Shown here: in pieces, positions 26,691-36,062 of the stretch
How positions within the stretch are numbered: position 1 is the stretch's first letter
How the letters are laid out: every line of letters starts with the position of its first letter
Source: Pseudolysobacter antarcticus
GTDB taxonomy: Bacteria > Pseudomonadota > Gammaproteobacteria > Xanthomonadales > Rhodanobacteraceae
Assembly: GCF_004168365.1 (NCBI RefSeq)
Contig: NZ_CP035704.1
Span: forward strand, 4,030,001 to 4,094,000
Length of the DNA: 64,000 nt
Reading direction: 5' to 3'
The notes under the pieces: model-generated
Database searches by the model: none
Seen by the model: only the letters and a program-made list of their open reading frames with translations
Told to the model about the DNA's origin: nothing
Position numbers and translations under genes: made by a program

Positions 26691-27637
26691 GCGCTTTTCT
26701 CCAGCGGCACGGCGCCAGAAAGCAGGCGCGCAAGTTCGCGATCCGGTTCATCGCGGGTGTCGATGCGGATCGACGGCAACGCACGTTTTTGCAACAAGCC
26801 GAGCAAGCCGTCGCGCCGTTCGGCAAACGTTTGCGACCATTGCTCACGCACGTTTGCACGTGCGAAATCGAATAACCTCGTATTGCCGCCGCTGCGCACG
26901 GCGTAGCGCCCTGGCGGTGGTGCGCTGAGCTCCAGCGTGTCGCTCAGAATCACGGCGGCAATATCGCAATGTTGCGCGAGCAATGACAACGGCGCCAGCG
27001 CGTCGGCATCGGCACTGAAGCCATCGCTAAGCAGCAATACGCGCGTGCCAGGCTTGGCCAATCGGCGTGCGCGTTTGAGTGCTTCGGATAACGGCGAGAT
27101 CGTATCGCTCGCGGCGTTGTCCCAATCGCGTAACGCGCGCAATACTGCGAGTGCGCTGCGTGGGCCACCGCCGGGTTTGATTTCTGCATGAATGCCACCG
27201 CCGAAACCGAGCGCGCCGACGCGGTCGCCGCCCTGCACAGTCGCCCATGCTACCAGCGCCGCGGCGCGCGCCAGTTGCACCGATTTGAAACGCACACGCG
27301 TACCGAAATGCAGCGACGGATTCTGATCGACGATCAGCAATACGCTGCGTTCGCGCTCCTCCTCAAACAGCTTGGTGTGCGGACGTCCACTGCGCGCGGT
27401 GACGCGCCAATCCATGTGACGGATATCGTCGCCAGGTTGATAGATACGCGACTCGCGATAATCGACACCGCGTCCGCGAAAACGCGAACCGTGCGCGCCG
27501 GCCGGCACGCTGCTGACTCTTCGCGCCAGCGCCGAGGCCAGACTGCGCGCGCGCAAACGCAACGCGATCAGGGTTTCGAGCTGCACATGCACGGCAGCGT
27601 CGCGCGTACGCGCAGAATCGGTCTCAACAACCATCAT
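26687..27637 (-). CDS. DUF58 domain protein of the Bat operon
   Basis: A 316-residue cytoplasmic protein. SRFRGRGVDYRESRIYQPGDDIRHMDWRVTAR near residues 50-80 is the DUF58 signature, and a VWA-like fold follows (LLIVDQNPSLHFG). DUF58 proteins almost always sit next to moxR and are presumed clients or partners of the MoxR ATPase. Tandem ATG codons at 27637 and 27634 are both possible starts. The gene begins 5 bases after the moxR stop. Confidence 0.92.
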   Translation of the reverse strand: MMVVETDSARTRDAAVHVQLETLIALRLRARSLASALARRVSSVPAGAHGSRFRGRGVDYRESRIYQPGDDIRHMDWRVTARSGRPHTKLFEEERERSVLLIVDQNPSLHFGTRVRFKSVQLARAAALVAWATVQGGDRVGALGFGGGIHAEIKPGGGPRSALAVLRALRDWDNAASDTISPLSEALKRARRLAKPGTRVLLLSDGFSADADALAPLSLLAQHCDIAAVILSDTLELSAPPPGRYAVRSGGNTRLFDFARANVREQWSQTFAERRDGLLGLLQKRALPSIRIDTRDEPDRELARLLSGAVPLEKSA

Positions 27638-27642
27638 TCAAC

Positions 27643-28686
27643 TCAAGGCAAGGGCACACGTGCCAGCAGTTGCGCGATCAGGCGATCGCTATCGACGCCT
27701 TCGGCTTCGGCTTCGTAGGACAACAGCACACGATGGCGCAGCGTATCGGCGGCGACCGCATGGATATCTTCCGGCGCGACATAATCGCGGCCGTTGAGCC
27801 ACGCATGCGCGCGCGCGCAGCGATCCAGCGCCATCGTGCCGCGCGGACTTGCACCGAAATTCACCCAGCGCTTGAGGTCGTCGCCATACAGCTGCGGCGT
27901 GCGCGTGGCGAGCACCAATTGCACCAGATATTCTTCGAGCGCGGGCGCCAGATACAACGACAATACCTCTTCGCGCGCAGCGAATATCTGCGCCTGCGTC
28001 AGCAAACGTTTCGGTGCACTGGTGGGGTGCAGTTCGGCGCGCGCGCGATTGCGCGTGAGCTTGAGAATCGCGGCCTCGGCGGTGGCGTCGGGATAACCGA
28101 CACGCACATGCATGAGAAAACGATCAAGCTGCGCCTCGGGTAACGGATACGTGCCTTCCTGCTCGATCGGGTTTTGTGTCGCCATGACGAGAAACAACGG
28201 CGGCAACGGATAAGTGACGCTGCCCACCGTCACCTGACGCTCGCCCATCGCTTCGAGCAAGGCAGATTGCACCTTCGCCGGCGCGCGATTGACCTCATCG
28301 GCAAGTATGAAATTGTGGAATACCGGGCCGCGCTGGAATTCGAAACGGCTTTCCTGCGGACGATAGATTTCGGTGCCAGTAAGGTCGGCTGGCAATAGAT
28401 CCGGCGTGAACTGGATGCGGTGGAAATCGCCTTCGAGGCGCGCGGCGAGTTCCTTGATCGCGGTGGTTTTGGCCAGCCCCGGTGCGCCTTCCACAAGCAA
28501 ATGGCCATCGGCAAGCAAGGCGATCAGCAGGCGATCGACCAGCGCGGCCTGGCCGATGATGCAACGAGAAAGTTCGGTGCGCAGTGTTTGGAACGCCACT
28601 GAAAGGTTAGTTTCCTGCGCTGGAGTGATCCGATCAGGCGCGACGGGAGCGGGTGAGAGGTCGGAGGCGATATCAGGCATATCCAT
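27643..28686 (-). CDS. moxR: MoxR-family AAA+ ATPase
   Basis: A 347-residue ATPase of the MoxR class, thought to act as a chaperone that helps fold or insert metal-binding VWA proteins. Walker A is EGAPGLAKTT near residue 72, Walker B is in FILADEVNRAPAKVQSALLEAM near residue 135, and the MoxR signature VMATQNPIEQEGTYPLPEAQLDRF follows (read in two parts). The first gene of the Bat operon; the operon promoter should lie in the 203 bases upstream. Starts at ATG 28686 (MDMPDIAS), without a strong ribosome-binding site. Confidence 0.95.
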   Translation of the reverse strand: MDMPDIASDLSPAPVAPDRITPAQETNLSVAFQTLRTELSRCIIGQAALVDRLLIALLADGHLLVEGAPGLAKTTAIKELAARLEGDFHRIQFTPDLLPADLTGTEIYRPQESRFEFQRGPVFHNFILADEVNRAPAKVQSALLEAMGERQVTVGSVTYPLPPLFLVMATQNPIEQEGTYPLPEAQLDRFLMHVRVGYPDATAEAAILKLTRNRARAELHPTSAPKRLLTQAQIFAAREEVLSLYLAPALEEYLVQLVLATRTPQLYGDDLKRWVNFGASPRGTMALDRCARAHAWLNGRDYVAPEDIHAVAADTLRHRVLLSYEAEAEGVDSDRLIAQLLARVPLP

Positions 28687-28889
28687 TGTGTCGGGCTAGG
28701 TTCTTGGGTTGATGTTCGCGTGCAGCGGCAAGCATGGTATCAATTGCGATGCGGTATTGTTTCAACGGCTTCGCGACACCCTATATTTCGCGCGATCATG
28801 CCGCGGGAAACAAGAGCAAGAGAGCAAGCCGGCTCGGCGTGCAGTTAGGACAGCGCCTGGGCGAAAAAGTTTAGCGGCGACAGCTTTGT

Positions 28890-30056
28890 TCAGGAAATGC
28901 TGGCGAGAAGCTCAGTTGAAGTGAGCGGTTTGCCAATCAGGAAACCCTGCGCGTAATCGCAGCCGAGCTGCCGCAGTTGCTGCAACTGGGCGTCGGTCTC
29001 GACTCCCTCGGCAACGATGTCGGCGTCGATCGCGCGTGCGACAGCGATAATCGCCTGCACCATGGCGAGACAACGCGGCTGATCCAGATCGTGGGTGAAA
29101 TTCTGCTCCAGCTTGATGGTATCGAAAGCCAGCCGGTGCAAATGCGAAAAATTGGAATACTCAGTGCCGAAATCGTCTACAGCAACGCGAATGTTTACCG
29201 CGTGGCAGCGCTGAATAAGTTCTTCAATCTGGTGGTAATCCAGAAAAACGCTTTCGGTGACTTCGAGCCTGATCCATGCCGTATCGATTCCGTGTCTTAC
29301 AGCGGAGGCAATAATCTGATCGACGAAGACTGCGCTGCTTAGGGCACGCCCAGAAACATTCAGCGCAATGTATGGCATAGGCGAGCAACCGCAATCCGCG
29401 AGCGCACGCAGTGCGATGCACACTCGTTGCAGGGCATAGTCGCCCAGCACCACGATCAACGAGGTTTCTTCCGCCAGCGCTATAAACTGCTTGGGCATGA
29501 GATCGCCGAGATCTACATGCGGCCAGCGCATGAGTGCCTCATAACCCACGATACGACCGTCGGCAATTGCGCCAATGGGTTGCCACAATATTTCCAACAC
29601 GCCCTGCTCAAGTGCTTCACGCAATTGCGCTTCCAGACGAAGTTTGGCGATAGCGGAAGTCACAACGGAGGCGCTTGGATCGGTGTGCCCTGTATCAGCA
29701 ATCACGTCCGACTCGATCAATTCCAAGGCGACTCGAAAGCGCGAAAGTTGTCGCTGTAACAGTGCGCGCACGATCGGATCGGTATTGTCCAATCGTTCTA
29801 CAATTTGCTCACGCTTGATAATTTGCAGTACGCAGTCGGTCATTGCGCTTGCTGTCAATCGCCGCATACCGCCATCGATCAACTCCATTTCCCCGAACAT
29901 TTCGCCGCTGCTCAGCGTAACGACTGGTATTTGAACTCCATCGCGACGAATGGAAATTTCGACACTGCCGCTCACAATCAGGAAAGCATCTAATGGCATA
30001 TCGCCGCAACGATAGGCTTTTGCGCCTTTCTCAAGTGTCTTGCGGTACGAGCTCAT
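28890..30056 (-). CDS. Cyclic-nucleotide-binding domain fused to EAL phosphodiesterase domain
   Basis: A 388-residue cytoplasmic protein. The N-terminal 110 residues form a cNMP-binding (CAP-like) beta barrel, with FLIVSGSVEIS and SGEMFGEMELIDGG. From residue 150 an EAL domain follows with EALMRW, LNVSGRAL, EVTES, VDDFGTEYSNF, IKLEQNF, EGVET and QGFLIGKPL, so the metal and catalytic residues for c-di-GMP hydrolysis look present. No GGDEF domain accompanies it. It suggests cAMP or cGMP control of c-di-GMP breakdown. ATG at 30056 is used; TTG at 30065 is an alternative. It lies downstream of the large lipoprotein and pil operon on the same strand. Confidence 0.88.
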   Translation of the reverse strand: MSSYRKTLEKGAKAYRCGDMPLDAFLIVSGSVEISIRRDGVQIPVVTLSSGEMFGEMELIDGGMRRLTASAMTDCVLQIIKREQIVERLDNTDPIVRALLQRQLSRFRVALELIESDVIADTGHTDPSASVVTSAIAKLRLEAQLREALEQGVLEILWQPIGAIADGRIVGYEALMRWPHVDLGDLMPKQFIALAEETSLIVVLGDYALQRVCIALRALADCGCSPMPYIALNVSGRALSSAVFVDQIIASAVRHGIDTAWIRLEVTESVFLDYHQIEELIQRCHAVNIRVAVDDFGTEYSNFSHLHRLAFDTIKLEQNFTHDLDQPRCLAMVQAIIAVARAIDADIVAEGVETDAQLQQLRQLGCDYAQGFLIGKPLTSTELLASIS

Positions 30057-30107
30057 CGAAACCAATACTCACAACAAAGACAGGAAAATTTTCCATCCCT
30101 TTTTAAG

Positions 30108-30132
30108 CAAACGGGGCCTCAATTCGGCCCCG
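30108..30132 (-). terminator. Possible terminator after the Ig-like lipoprotein gene
   Basis: CGGGGCC (30112-30118) and GGCCCCG (30126-30132) form a 7-bp stem in the gap between the lipoprotein stop and the EAL gene. On the minus strand it is followed by TTTGCTTAAAAA, so the T-run is imperfect. Confidence 0.45.
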
Positions 30133-30168
30133 CTTGTATTACTTCAGCAACTCAATATAGCTAGGGCA

Positions 30169-33100
30169 TCAAGGGCATGATGCGGCGGTGCAAATAAAGT
30201 TCGCTGTGCAGGTGGCATCAGCCCCGGCGGTGAAATTGGCGTTCAGCCCGCTGGTAGTACCACAACCTCCGGTCCAGCCGAAGAATTGGGTTGCGCCGCT
30301 TGGAACCGCTTTCAGCGAGACTTGGGTTCCCTTGTCAAATGAGTATCCGCAACTTGCCGAGGTCGCTGTGCCGGCAATACTGCACCCACCCGACGATGGT
30401 AGCGTCAATTCCGTACCGGAAACGGTGACGCTCCCCTTGACTATGTGACCAGGATCTCCTGCATTCTGCAGATTCACGGTCACCTGTGTTTGCGGTATCG
30501 CATCACAGCCGGTGGCGGTCTTGTCGGTTAGGCAAATATCCCTACCGGTGACATTGACAATCGCGGTCGCCCCGTCTGCGGCGGTGAAGGTGCAGGTGGC
30601 GGTTTTAGGCGTTTTCGCCGCATCAAGACCAGTTGCGGAAATATCTACATGACTGGTACCTGCCGTTCCTGTCGGAAGCACTGCCGATGCTGCCGCCCCT
30701 TGCGTGCAGACTACACTTATCGCGACATTCTGAATTGCATTTCCATGATCGTCGGTAAGTGAAAGCAAGACTGAACCGCCATCGGTAAGCGCAGACGGTG
30801 ACGCTTGCAATACTGGTGCACCGCCGACCGCGATCTTGACCGTTTTTTGCTGTCCATCTGCGGAGATAACCACGTCTGGCGCCGTTGTTCCGGTATTGGT
30901 CAAACCGCTGGTTACGACGATACCCGTCGCACAGCCGCTCGCGTCAGTCGGACTCATAAAGAAGCCGCTGGACTGACCCACAGCGGGAGGTGCTGGGGGA
31001 TCGATGGTTGCGAAACCACTACCGGTATTCTCAAACGCGAAGCCAATCACTTGCTGTGCCATCGGTTGGATGAGCGCATCGGTCACGCAAACTAGAATAG
31101 TTGTAGTGGTATTGCCGACGATACTGGACGGTACCGATAGCACAGCTGGTGCAACGCCGGGATAACCGGAGGCGGCAACATCGCCAATAGTCTTCGTACC
31201 GCTCGCTGTAGTGGCAGTACCCTGTGCCCACACATAGGCATATTGGCCCAAATGCGACGCGGCATAGGTCATGGAAGCGGACGCGACACCCACTGAGTTC
31301 GTTGTGACAGCAGCCGTGATATTGCCGGCGGTAGCATGACCAATTACATATGGAATTACGCCAAAATTATTTACCGACACACCCGTGTCATCGTTAGGAT
31401 TAAACGGTGATGCAACGGTGAGCTGGGTATCTGTTTCGACGGACTGAATTTTTCGCGAGCTTTCGAGATCACGATTGCCAATCGGCGCTGCATAGCCATC
31501 AAATGTTGTCGAGTGGCCAAACACAAGCAAGGTATCGCCTGGCCCCGCACCACCACCGGCTGTTTTGAAATGACCGCTAGCCAGATCTGTGAAGATCGTG
31601 CCATTTTCCTTCGGATCACCAGACGCGCCCGTGATGAGGAAGTTCCCCGAACCGAAATTTATGCTGTTCGAGGCAGGCGCATCCACCAGACCAAAATTGA
31701 TTACGGTACCGGGTAACACCGGATTACCGGCTCGGTCCGTAGCAGTAGCGCTCTGGACAATGCTGTAAGTGGCATTAGGATCGCCGGGGGTGGTACTTGA
31801 GCTACTGACCTGACCTGATATCGAATTTACAGTGAGGCCATTGACCACCGGCGAGGAGATTGCGATGCTGAAAAGTTTGCCATCCGAAACGATCATGGTA
31901 ATCGTAGCGCTCACGGGATCCTGTATGCCGGTATCCACATTGTTGTCGGAGCGATCAGCTGTTGCCTTTATCTGAATCGGACCAGTTTGTGTTCCAGCAA
32001 TAAATACGACATTGGCAATACCGCCCGAAGTATGGGTTCGCACGCTTGTGGCACCCTGCGGGGACGACACACCGGCAGCGTTGACCGCGGACAAACTTGC
32101 GTGCCCCGGATTATCGCCAATGATATCGAATTGGATATTGTCATAAGCATTATTGCCAGAGCCTGGATCAGGAACCGGTACGGAGGCACCGGTCTGCACT
32201 ACGGCAGTAATCGTCGAACTGCTAGTACCACCGGATGTGGATGTATATACCGCATTAGTTTGGGTGGATAGCGATACCGTAGCCGGCAGCGGAGGAACCG
32301 TGCTGACAATATTCACCGTGACGCTGGCACTTATCGTCTGACCACTATCGGGATCTACTGCGGTCACGATCAACGTCGCCACACCAGGAGTGCCCTGCGC
32401 ATGGATGAATACCGTACCTTGTCCGCCGGTTACGTTTACCGGGCCACTGCCGAGCTCGGTCAGAAATTCGTTGCCCTCTGCAGTTGGCGGAATCTTGGTT
32501 GCACCAACCCAAGGCGTTGCTGGATCATCCAGTATCGAAAATGCCGCAATCTGCAATGGCGCTATTGAGGTATTGTCTTTTTCAGTACCGGTGATCAACT
32601 GACCACTCTGATGCCTGCGCGTAATTGTCACCTCGCCCATATACGGCGAACCAATAAACGGAAAATCACCAGCGTTTGGATTTAGCGGCAGGGTTATTGT
32701 GCTTGGGCTAAGAGTCAGGCGCTGATCAGTTGTGCTACCGCTAACAGTGATATCAACCGCAGTGCTAATAGTGGATTGCGCGGTATTTACAGTCGAGAAA
32801 ACCAGATGAGCGCCGCCTGTGTTTACACCGCTACTGAATCGGAATGCAGCAACTCCTCCAGTAGTTACGCCACTAGCAGTCGAGCTACCTACCGTTGCGC
32901 TACCGTTCGTGATCACGCCAATTGCTGTCGGCGTTAGCAAGGCATTGATAGATGTGCCATCTTTGGCTAGTGAATTATCAGAATTCCTCGCCGTAATCGT
33001 GATATCCACGAAATTATTGGTTGATATCGTACCGGTTGCTGATGACGCCGTGAGTGACGCCACCTGTGCTGAACCTGGCGGTGGCTGAAATGCGCCACCC

Positions 33101-33180
33101 GTACCGCCACCACCGCCGCCACAACTTGTCAGTGTCAGGGCGATCAGCAGCAAGCTGAGCTTGTTGATCAAGGCCTTCAT
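30169..33180 (-). CDS. Large Ig-like-domain lipoprotein downstream of pilQ
   Basis: A 1003-residue secreted lipoprotein. The signal peptide ends in a clear lipobox (ALTLTSC) followed by a glycine run; Gly after Cys does not favour inner-membrane retention, so outer membrane is expected. The body is a chain of beta-rich, Ser/Thr/Gly-rich modules resembling bacterial Ig-like (Big/invasin) domains. The C-terminal 80 residues include GYSFDKGTQVSLKAVPSG and FFGWTGGCG, an InlB-type/bacterial repeat module with paired cysteines. It starts 54 bases after pilQ ends, so it is likely cotranscribed with the pilus operon. Codon use looks somewhat less GC-rich than pilQ. An adhesin or pilus-associated surface role is inferred, not shown. 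Confidence 0.8.
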   Translation of the reverse strand: MKALINKLSLLLIALTLTSCGGGGGGTGGAFQPPPGSAQVASLTASSATGTISTNNFVDITITARNSDNSLAKDGTSINALLTPTAIGVITNGSATVGSSTASGVTTGGVAAFRFSSGVNTGGAHLVFSTVNTAQSTISTAVDITVSGSTTDQRLTLSPSTITLPLNPNAGDFPFIGSPYMGEVTITRRHQSGQLITGTEKDNTSIAPLQIAAFSILDDPATPWVGATKIPPTAEGNEFLTELGSGPVNVTGGQGTVFIHAQGTPGVATLIVTAVDPDSGQTISASVTVNIVSTVPPLPATVSLSTQTNAVYTSTSGGTSSSTITAVVQTGASVPVPDPGSGNNAYDNIQFDIIGDNPGHASLSAVNAAGVSSPQGATSVRTHTSGGIANVVFIAGTQTGPIQIKATADRSDNNVDTGIQDPVSATITMIVSDGKLFSIAISSPVVNGLTVNSISGQVSSSSTTPGDPNATYSIVQSATATDRAGNPVLPGTVINFGLVDAPASNSINFGSGNFLITGASGDPKENGTIFTDLASGHFKTAGGGAGPGDTLLVFGHSTTFDGYAAPIGNRDLESSRKIQSVETDTQLTVASPFNPNDDTGVSVNNFGVIPYVIGHATAGNITAAVTTNSVGVASASMTYAASHLGQYAYVWAQGTATTASGTKTIGDVAASGYPGVAPAVLSVPSSIVGNTTTTILVCVTDALIQPMAQQVIGFAFENTGSGFATIDPPAPPAVGQSSGFFMSPTDASGCATGIVVTSGLTNTGTTAPDVVISADGQQKTVKIAVGGAPVLQASPSALTDGGSVLLSLTDDHGNAIQNVAISVVCTQGAAASAVLPTGTAGTSHVDISATGLDAAKTPKTATCTFTAADGATAIVNVTGRDICLTDKTATGCDAIPQTQVTVNLQNAGDPGHIVKGSVTVSGTELTLPSSGGCSIAGTATSASCGYSFDKGTQVSLKAVPSGATQFFGWTGGCGTTSGLNANFTAGADATCTANFICTAASCP

Positions 33181-33234
33181 TATTTCGTCTCCGTGCTCGC
33201 GTAAGGGTTATATTTCCACCACAGCGGGCGGGGG

Positions 33235-35502
33235 TTATTTAAGGGTATCGCTAAGAATACGTGGGGTGACGAAGATCAGCAGCTCCGCCTTGTTGTTCGA
33301 GTTTGATTTATCGCGAAACAAGAGGCCAACAGCCGGCAGGTCGCCAAGAAAAGGTACCTTGTTTACATTTTCGATCTTGGTCGCTTCATACACGCCACCG
33401 AGCACGACGGTCTGGGCATTGTCTACCAGGACGGATGTATTGATTTCGCGTGTATCAATCTGCGGTACTACACCACCGCCAGGAATCGAGATGAACGAAT
33501 TCAGACTGTCCTTTTTAACGTGCATGGCAAGATATACACGATTGTCGGCGGTAATCGTGGGAGTCACACGTAGCTCGAGCACGGCATCCTTGAACGCTAC
33601 GGTGGGAAGCGCAGATGAACTTCCGGTACTGGCGGCCTGAATGGTCAAATAACCAATCTCGGTGCCCTGTTTGATGATCGCTTCCTGATTATTGGCCGTG
33701 ATTACACGCGGACTGGAGATGACTTCGCTACGGCCTTCTTTTTGCGAAGCTGACAGCTCCAGATCAAGCAGATAGTCGGCTCCGAGAATCGCTAGGCCAA
33801 AGCTGCCTGACGGTGTCGACGCAGGTAGGTTGACGTTCAACGCGTTCGCCAGCGATGGCACCAGAACGCCGCCGCCGATCGCACCCGCTGCGCCAACTGG
33901 CAAGCTTCGCCCTGTACCTGTAGAACGACTCACAAGAGCGGCGTTGGTCATCTGGTCAGCACCGGAAAGCGTACCCGAGGTACTGATCACATTGCCGTTG
34001 CCATCCTGATGTGCGCCGCTGATGCCGAACTTGGCACCCAATTCACGTGAGAAATTATCCGACGCGATGACGATGCGCGACTCGATCAAGACTTGACGCA
34101 CCGGACGATCGAGCAACGCAATGAGTTCGCGCACATCCCTGATGCGATCGGGCGTGTCGTTGACCAGCAAGGTATTAGTGCGCTCATCGAAAGACACAGT
34201 GCCGCGTTCGGAAAGGAAACCTCGCGCACTTGGAGCCGCTGAACCACCAGCACCGCCGGCTGTTGCGGTCTTGCTCTGATCCGTTAACAGTCCGGCGATA
34301 TCCTTCGCGTGGCCATAACTGATCGGAATATAGTCTGAAATGAGTTCGGCTTGCTGCTCGAGTTTCTGCCGCGCGGCTGCAATGGATTGCTCCCGATCCG
34401 CGATTTGTTTCTGCGGAGCTACCCAGATCACGTTACCTTTGCGACGCTTGTCCAGATCCTTGGCTTGCAATACCAGATCCAATGCCTGATCCCACGGCAC
34501 ATTGATGAGACGCAAGGTGACATTGCCTTGCACGGTATCCGATACCACGATGTTGAGATCAGACACATCGGCGATCAACTGCAGCACCGAACGTGTCGGG
34601 ATATCCTGGAAATTGAACGTGACACGGCTGCCGTTGTATTCCGGCTCCTGATTTTTGTCTTTCTTGTCCTTGGACTTGTCGCGCGGCAGCGCAATTTCGA
34701 CGATGTACTGATTGCCCGTTTGATACGCGAGCTGCTCAAAAGGCGATGCGGCGCTGATCTCGATGCGCGCTCCACCGGCATTCGGTTTGATGTCGAGCGC
34801 ATGCACCGGCGTGGCGAAATCCATCACATCCAGATGCTGCGCCAGCTTGGCGGGCAGATGTGCATTACGCACATCGATCACGATCTTGTCACCTTCGCGG
34901 CGCAAGTCCGCAGCAGCACCAGCAGCGGAAAAATCCACGATGATTCGACCTTCACCAGCTTTGCCACGGCGGAAGTCGATATTCGAAATATCCGGGCTGC
35001 CGGCAAGAGCGACTGATTTGGTCGGATCCGTGCTGGCCATTGCGGCCGTTACCGGCGTATTGCCGCCAGAAGTGCCCACAGCCAAGACCAGATTACTGCC
35101 TTCGACGCGCGTCTCATAAGTACTGGGATGGAACAGATCAACCACGACACGGGTACGTCCGCCGGCTTCAACAATCGAGATGCCGCTGGTGGCACCTGTG
35201 CCGATATCGATATGGCGTTGGGTAACAGCATTATGCGTTGCAGCCAGATCGAGGGCGATACGCGGCGGCGCTTCCGTCGCGAAAACCTGCGGCGGCGGCG
35301 GCGGCGTGGCGAGTTTCAAAGTGATCTCGACCTTGCCGCCCGGCAGAGCGACGTAACTGACATCTTGCAAGACGTTTTCCGCATATGCGGATACGCTCAC
35401 ACCGATGCCGAGCAACAATGCCAACAACACGCCCAAGCGCGGCATCGTGAGGCGGGTCAGCGCTCGCGCGTGTACATGAATTTTTTCAACGGTCGCGGTC
35501 AT
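33235..35502 (-). CDS. pilQ: Type IV pilus secretin PilQ
   Basis: A 755-residue outer-membrane secretin through which the pilus exits. A signal peptide (LGVLLALLLGIGVSVSAYA) precedes two AMIN-type beta domains (residues about 40-260), then a secretin-TonB short N domain with VTFNFQDIPTRSVLQLIADVSDLN, one N1 domain, and the secretin core (about residues 470-755) with VPFLGDLPAVGLLFRDKS. A short poly-proline stretch follows the first strand. ATG at 35502 has GGGAG upstream. It is the last classical gene of pilMNOPQ, with the large lipoprotein gene directly behind. Confidence 0.95.
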   Translation of the reverse strand: MTATVEKIHVHARALTRLTMPRLGVLLALLLGIGVSVSAYAENVLQDVSYVALPGGKVEITLKLATPPPPPQVFATEAPPRIALDLAATHNAVTQRHIDIGTGATSGISIVEAGGRTRVVVDLFHPSTYETRVEGSNLVLAVGTSGGNTPVTAAMASTDPTKSVALAGSPDISNIDFRRGKAGEGRIIVDFSAAGAAADLRREGDKIVIDVRNAHLPAKLAQHLDVMDFATPVHALDIKPNAGGARIEISAASPFEQLAYQTGNQYIVEIALPRDKSKDKKDKNQEPEYNGSRVTFNFQDIPTRSVLQLIADVSDLNIVVSDTVQGNVTLRLINVPWDQALDLVLQAKDLDKRRKGNVIWVAPQKQIADREQSIAAARQKLEQQAELISDYIPISYGHAKDIAGLLTDQSKTATAGGAGGSAAPSARGFLSERGTVSFDERTNTLLVNDTPDRIRDVRELIALLDRPVRQVLIESRIVIASDNFSRELGAKFGISGAHQDGNGNVISTSGTLSGADQMTNAALVSRSTGTGRSLPVGAAGAIGGGVLVPSLANALNVNLPASTPSGSFGLAILGADYLLDLELSASQKEGRSEVISSPRVITANNQEAIIKQGTEIGYLTIQAASTGSSSALPTVAFKDAVLELRVTPTITADNRVYLAMHVKKDSLNSFISIPGGGVVPQIDTREINTSVLVDNAQTVVLGGVYEATKIENVNKVPFLGDLPAVGLLFRDKSNSNNKAELLIFVTPRILSDTLK

Positions 35503-35519
35503 CTTGCACTCCCCAGCGT

Positions 35520-36062
35520 CTATTTCTCATCCATGGCGAGTGCCACTGGATGTTCCATCCAGCCACCGACGCCATTTGGCAGCAGTTCAACTAGATCAAT
35601 GTGGTCTTCAGCAATCGAGTTAATGCGACCGTTGTTTTGGCCCATGTAATTGCGCGCGTGTACTCTGTGAATCACACCGTCAGGATCCTTGATCAAACCT
35701 TCCATCTGCGCTCCTGAGCCCAGCGTTCCCATCATTTTTAACGCATCCAACGGAAACGCCTCCAGCGCTTCGTGCGCATGATCATCCGGATGCAACCCGG
35801 CCTGCGTTACTGCTTGGGCCTGCTGCTGTTCTTCGATGCTCGGACTGAAAGGATCACGCAGATCCTGATCCTTATATTCGAAGTTCTCGAATGTCTTGAT
35901 AACTGGCAAAGGGTCGAGCGGCGCGCCGCGCTTGGCTTTTTCCTGCGCGGTCCATTGTTCCAGATCAGCGGTGCCGGATGAGCACGCCGACAAAGTAAGG
36001 ATCAAGGTCAGGGATGCGCTGCCGAGAATAAATTTCATGCTTTGCTGTGCGCGCATGTTCAT
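35520..36062 (-). CDS. pilP: Type IV pilus assembly lipoprotein PilP
   Basis: A 180-residue inner-membrane lipoprotein linking PilNO to the PilQ secretin. The lipobox is in LILTLSACSSG and is followed by a flexible linker. The beta domain near the C-terminus contains the typical GTLGSGAQMEGLIKDPDGVIHRVHARNYMGQN (read in two parts). The ATG at 36062 overlaps the pilO stop (ATGA). A later ATG at 36038 would give a shorter signal peptide and is also possible. Confidence 0.93.
   Translation of the reverse strand: MNMRAQQSMKFILGSASLTLILTLSACSSGTADLEQWTAQEKAKRGAPLDPLPVIKTFENFEYKDQDLRDPFSPSIEEQQQAQAVTQAGLHPDDHAHEALEAFPLDALKMMGTLGSGAQMEGLIKDPDGVIHRVHARNYMGQNNGRINSIAEDHIDLVELLPNGVGGWMEHPVALAMDEK

Noticed and set aside
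35285-35312. GGC-repeat tract in pilQ as a phase-variable microsatellite
   Set aside because: It is a short in-frame poly-proline codon run; length change by threes would not switch the gene off.
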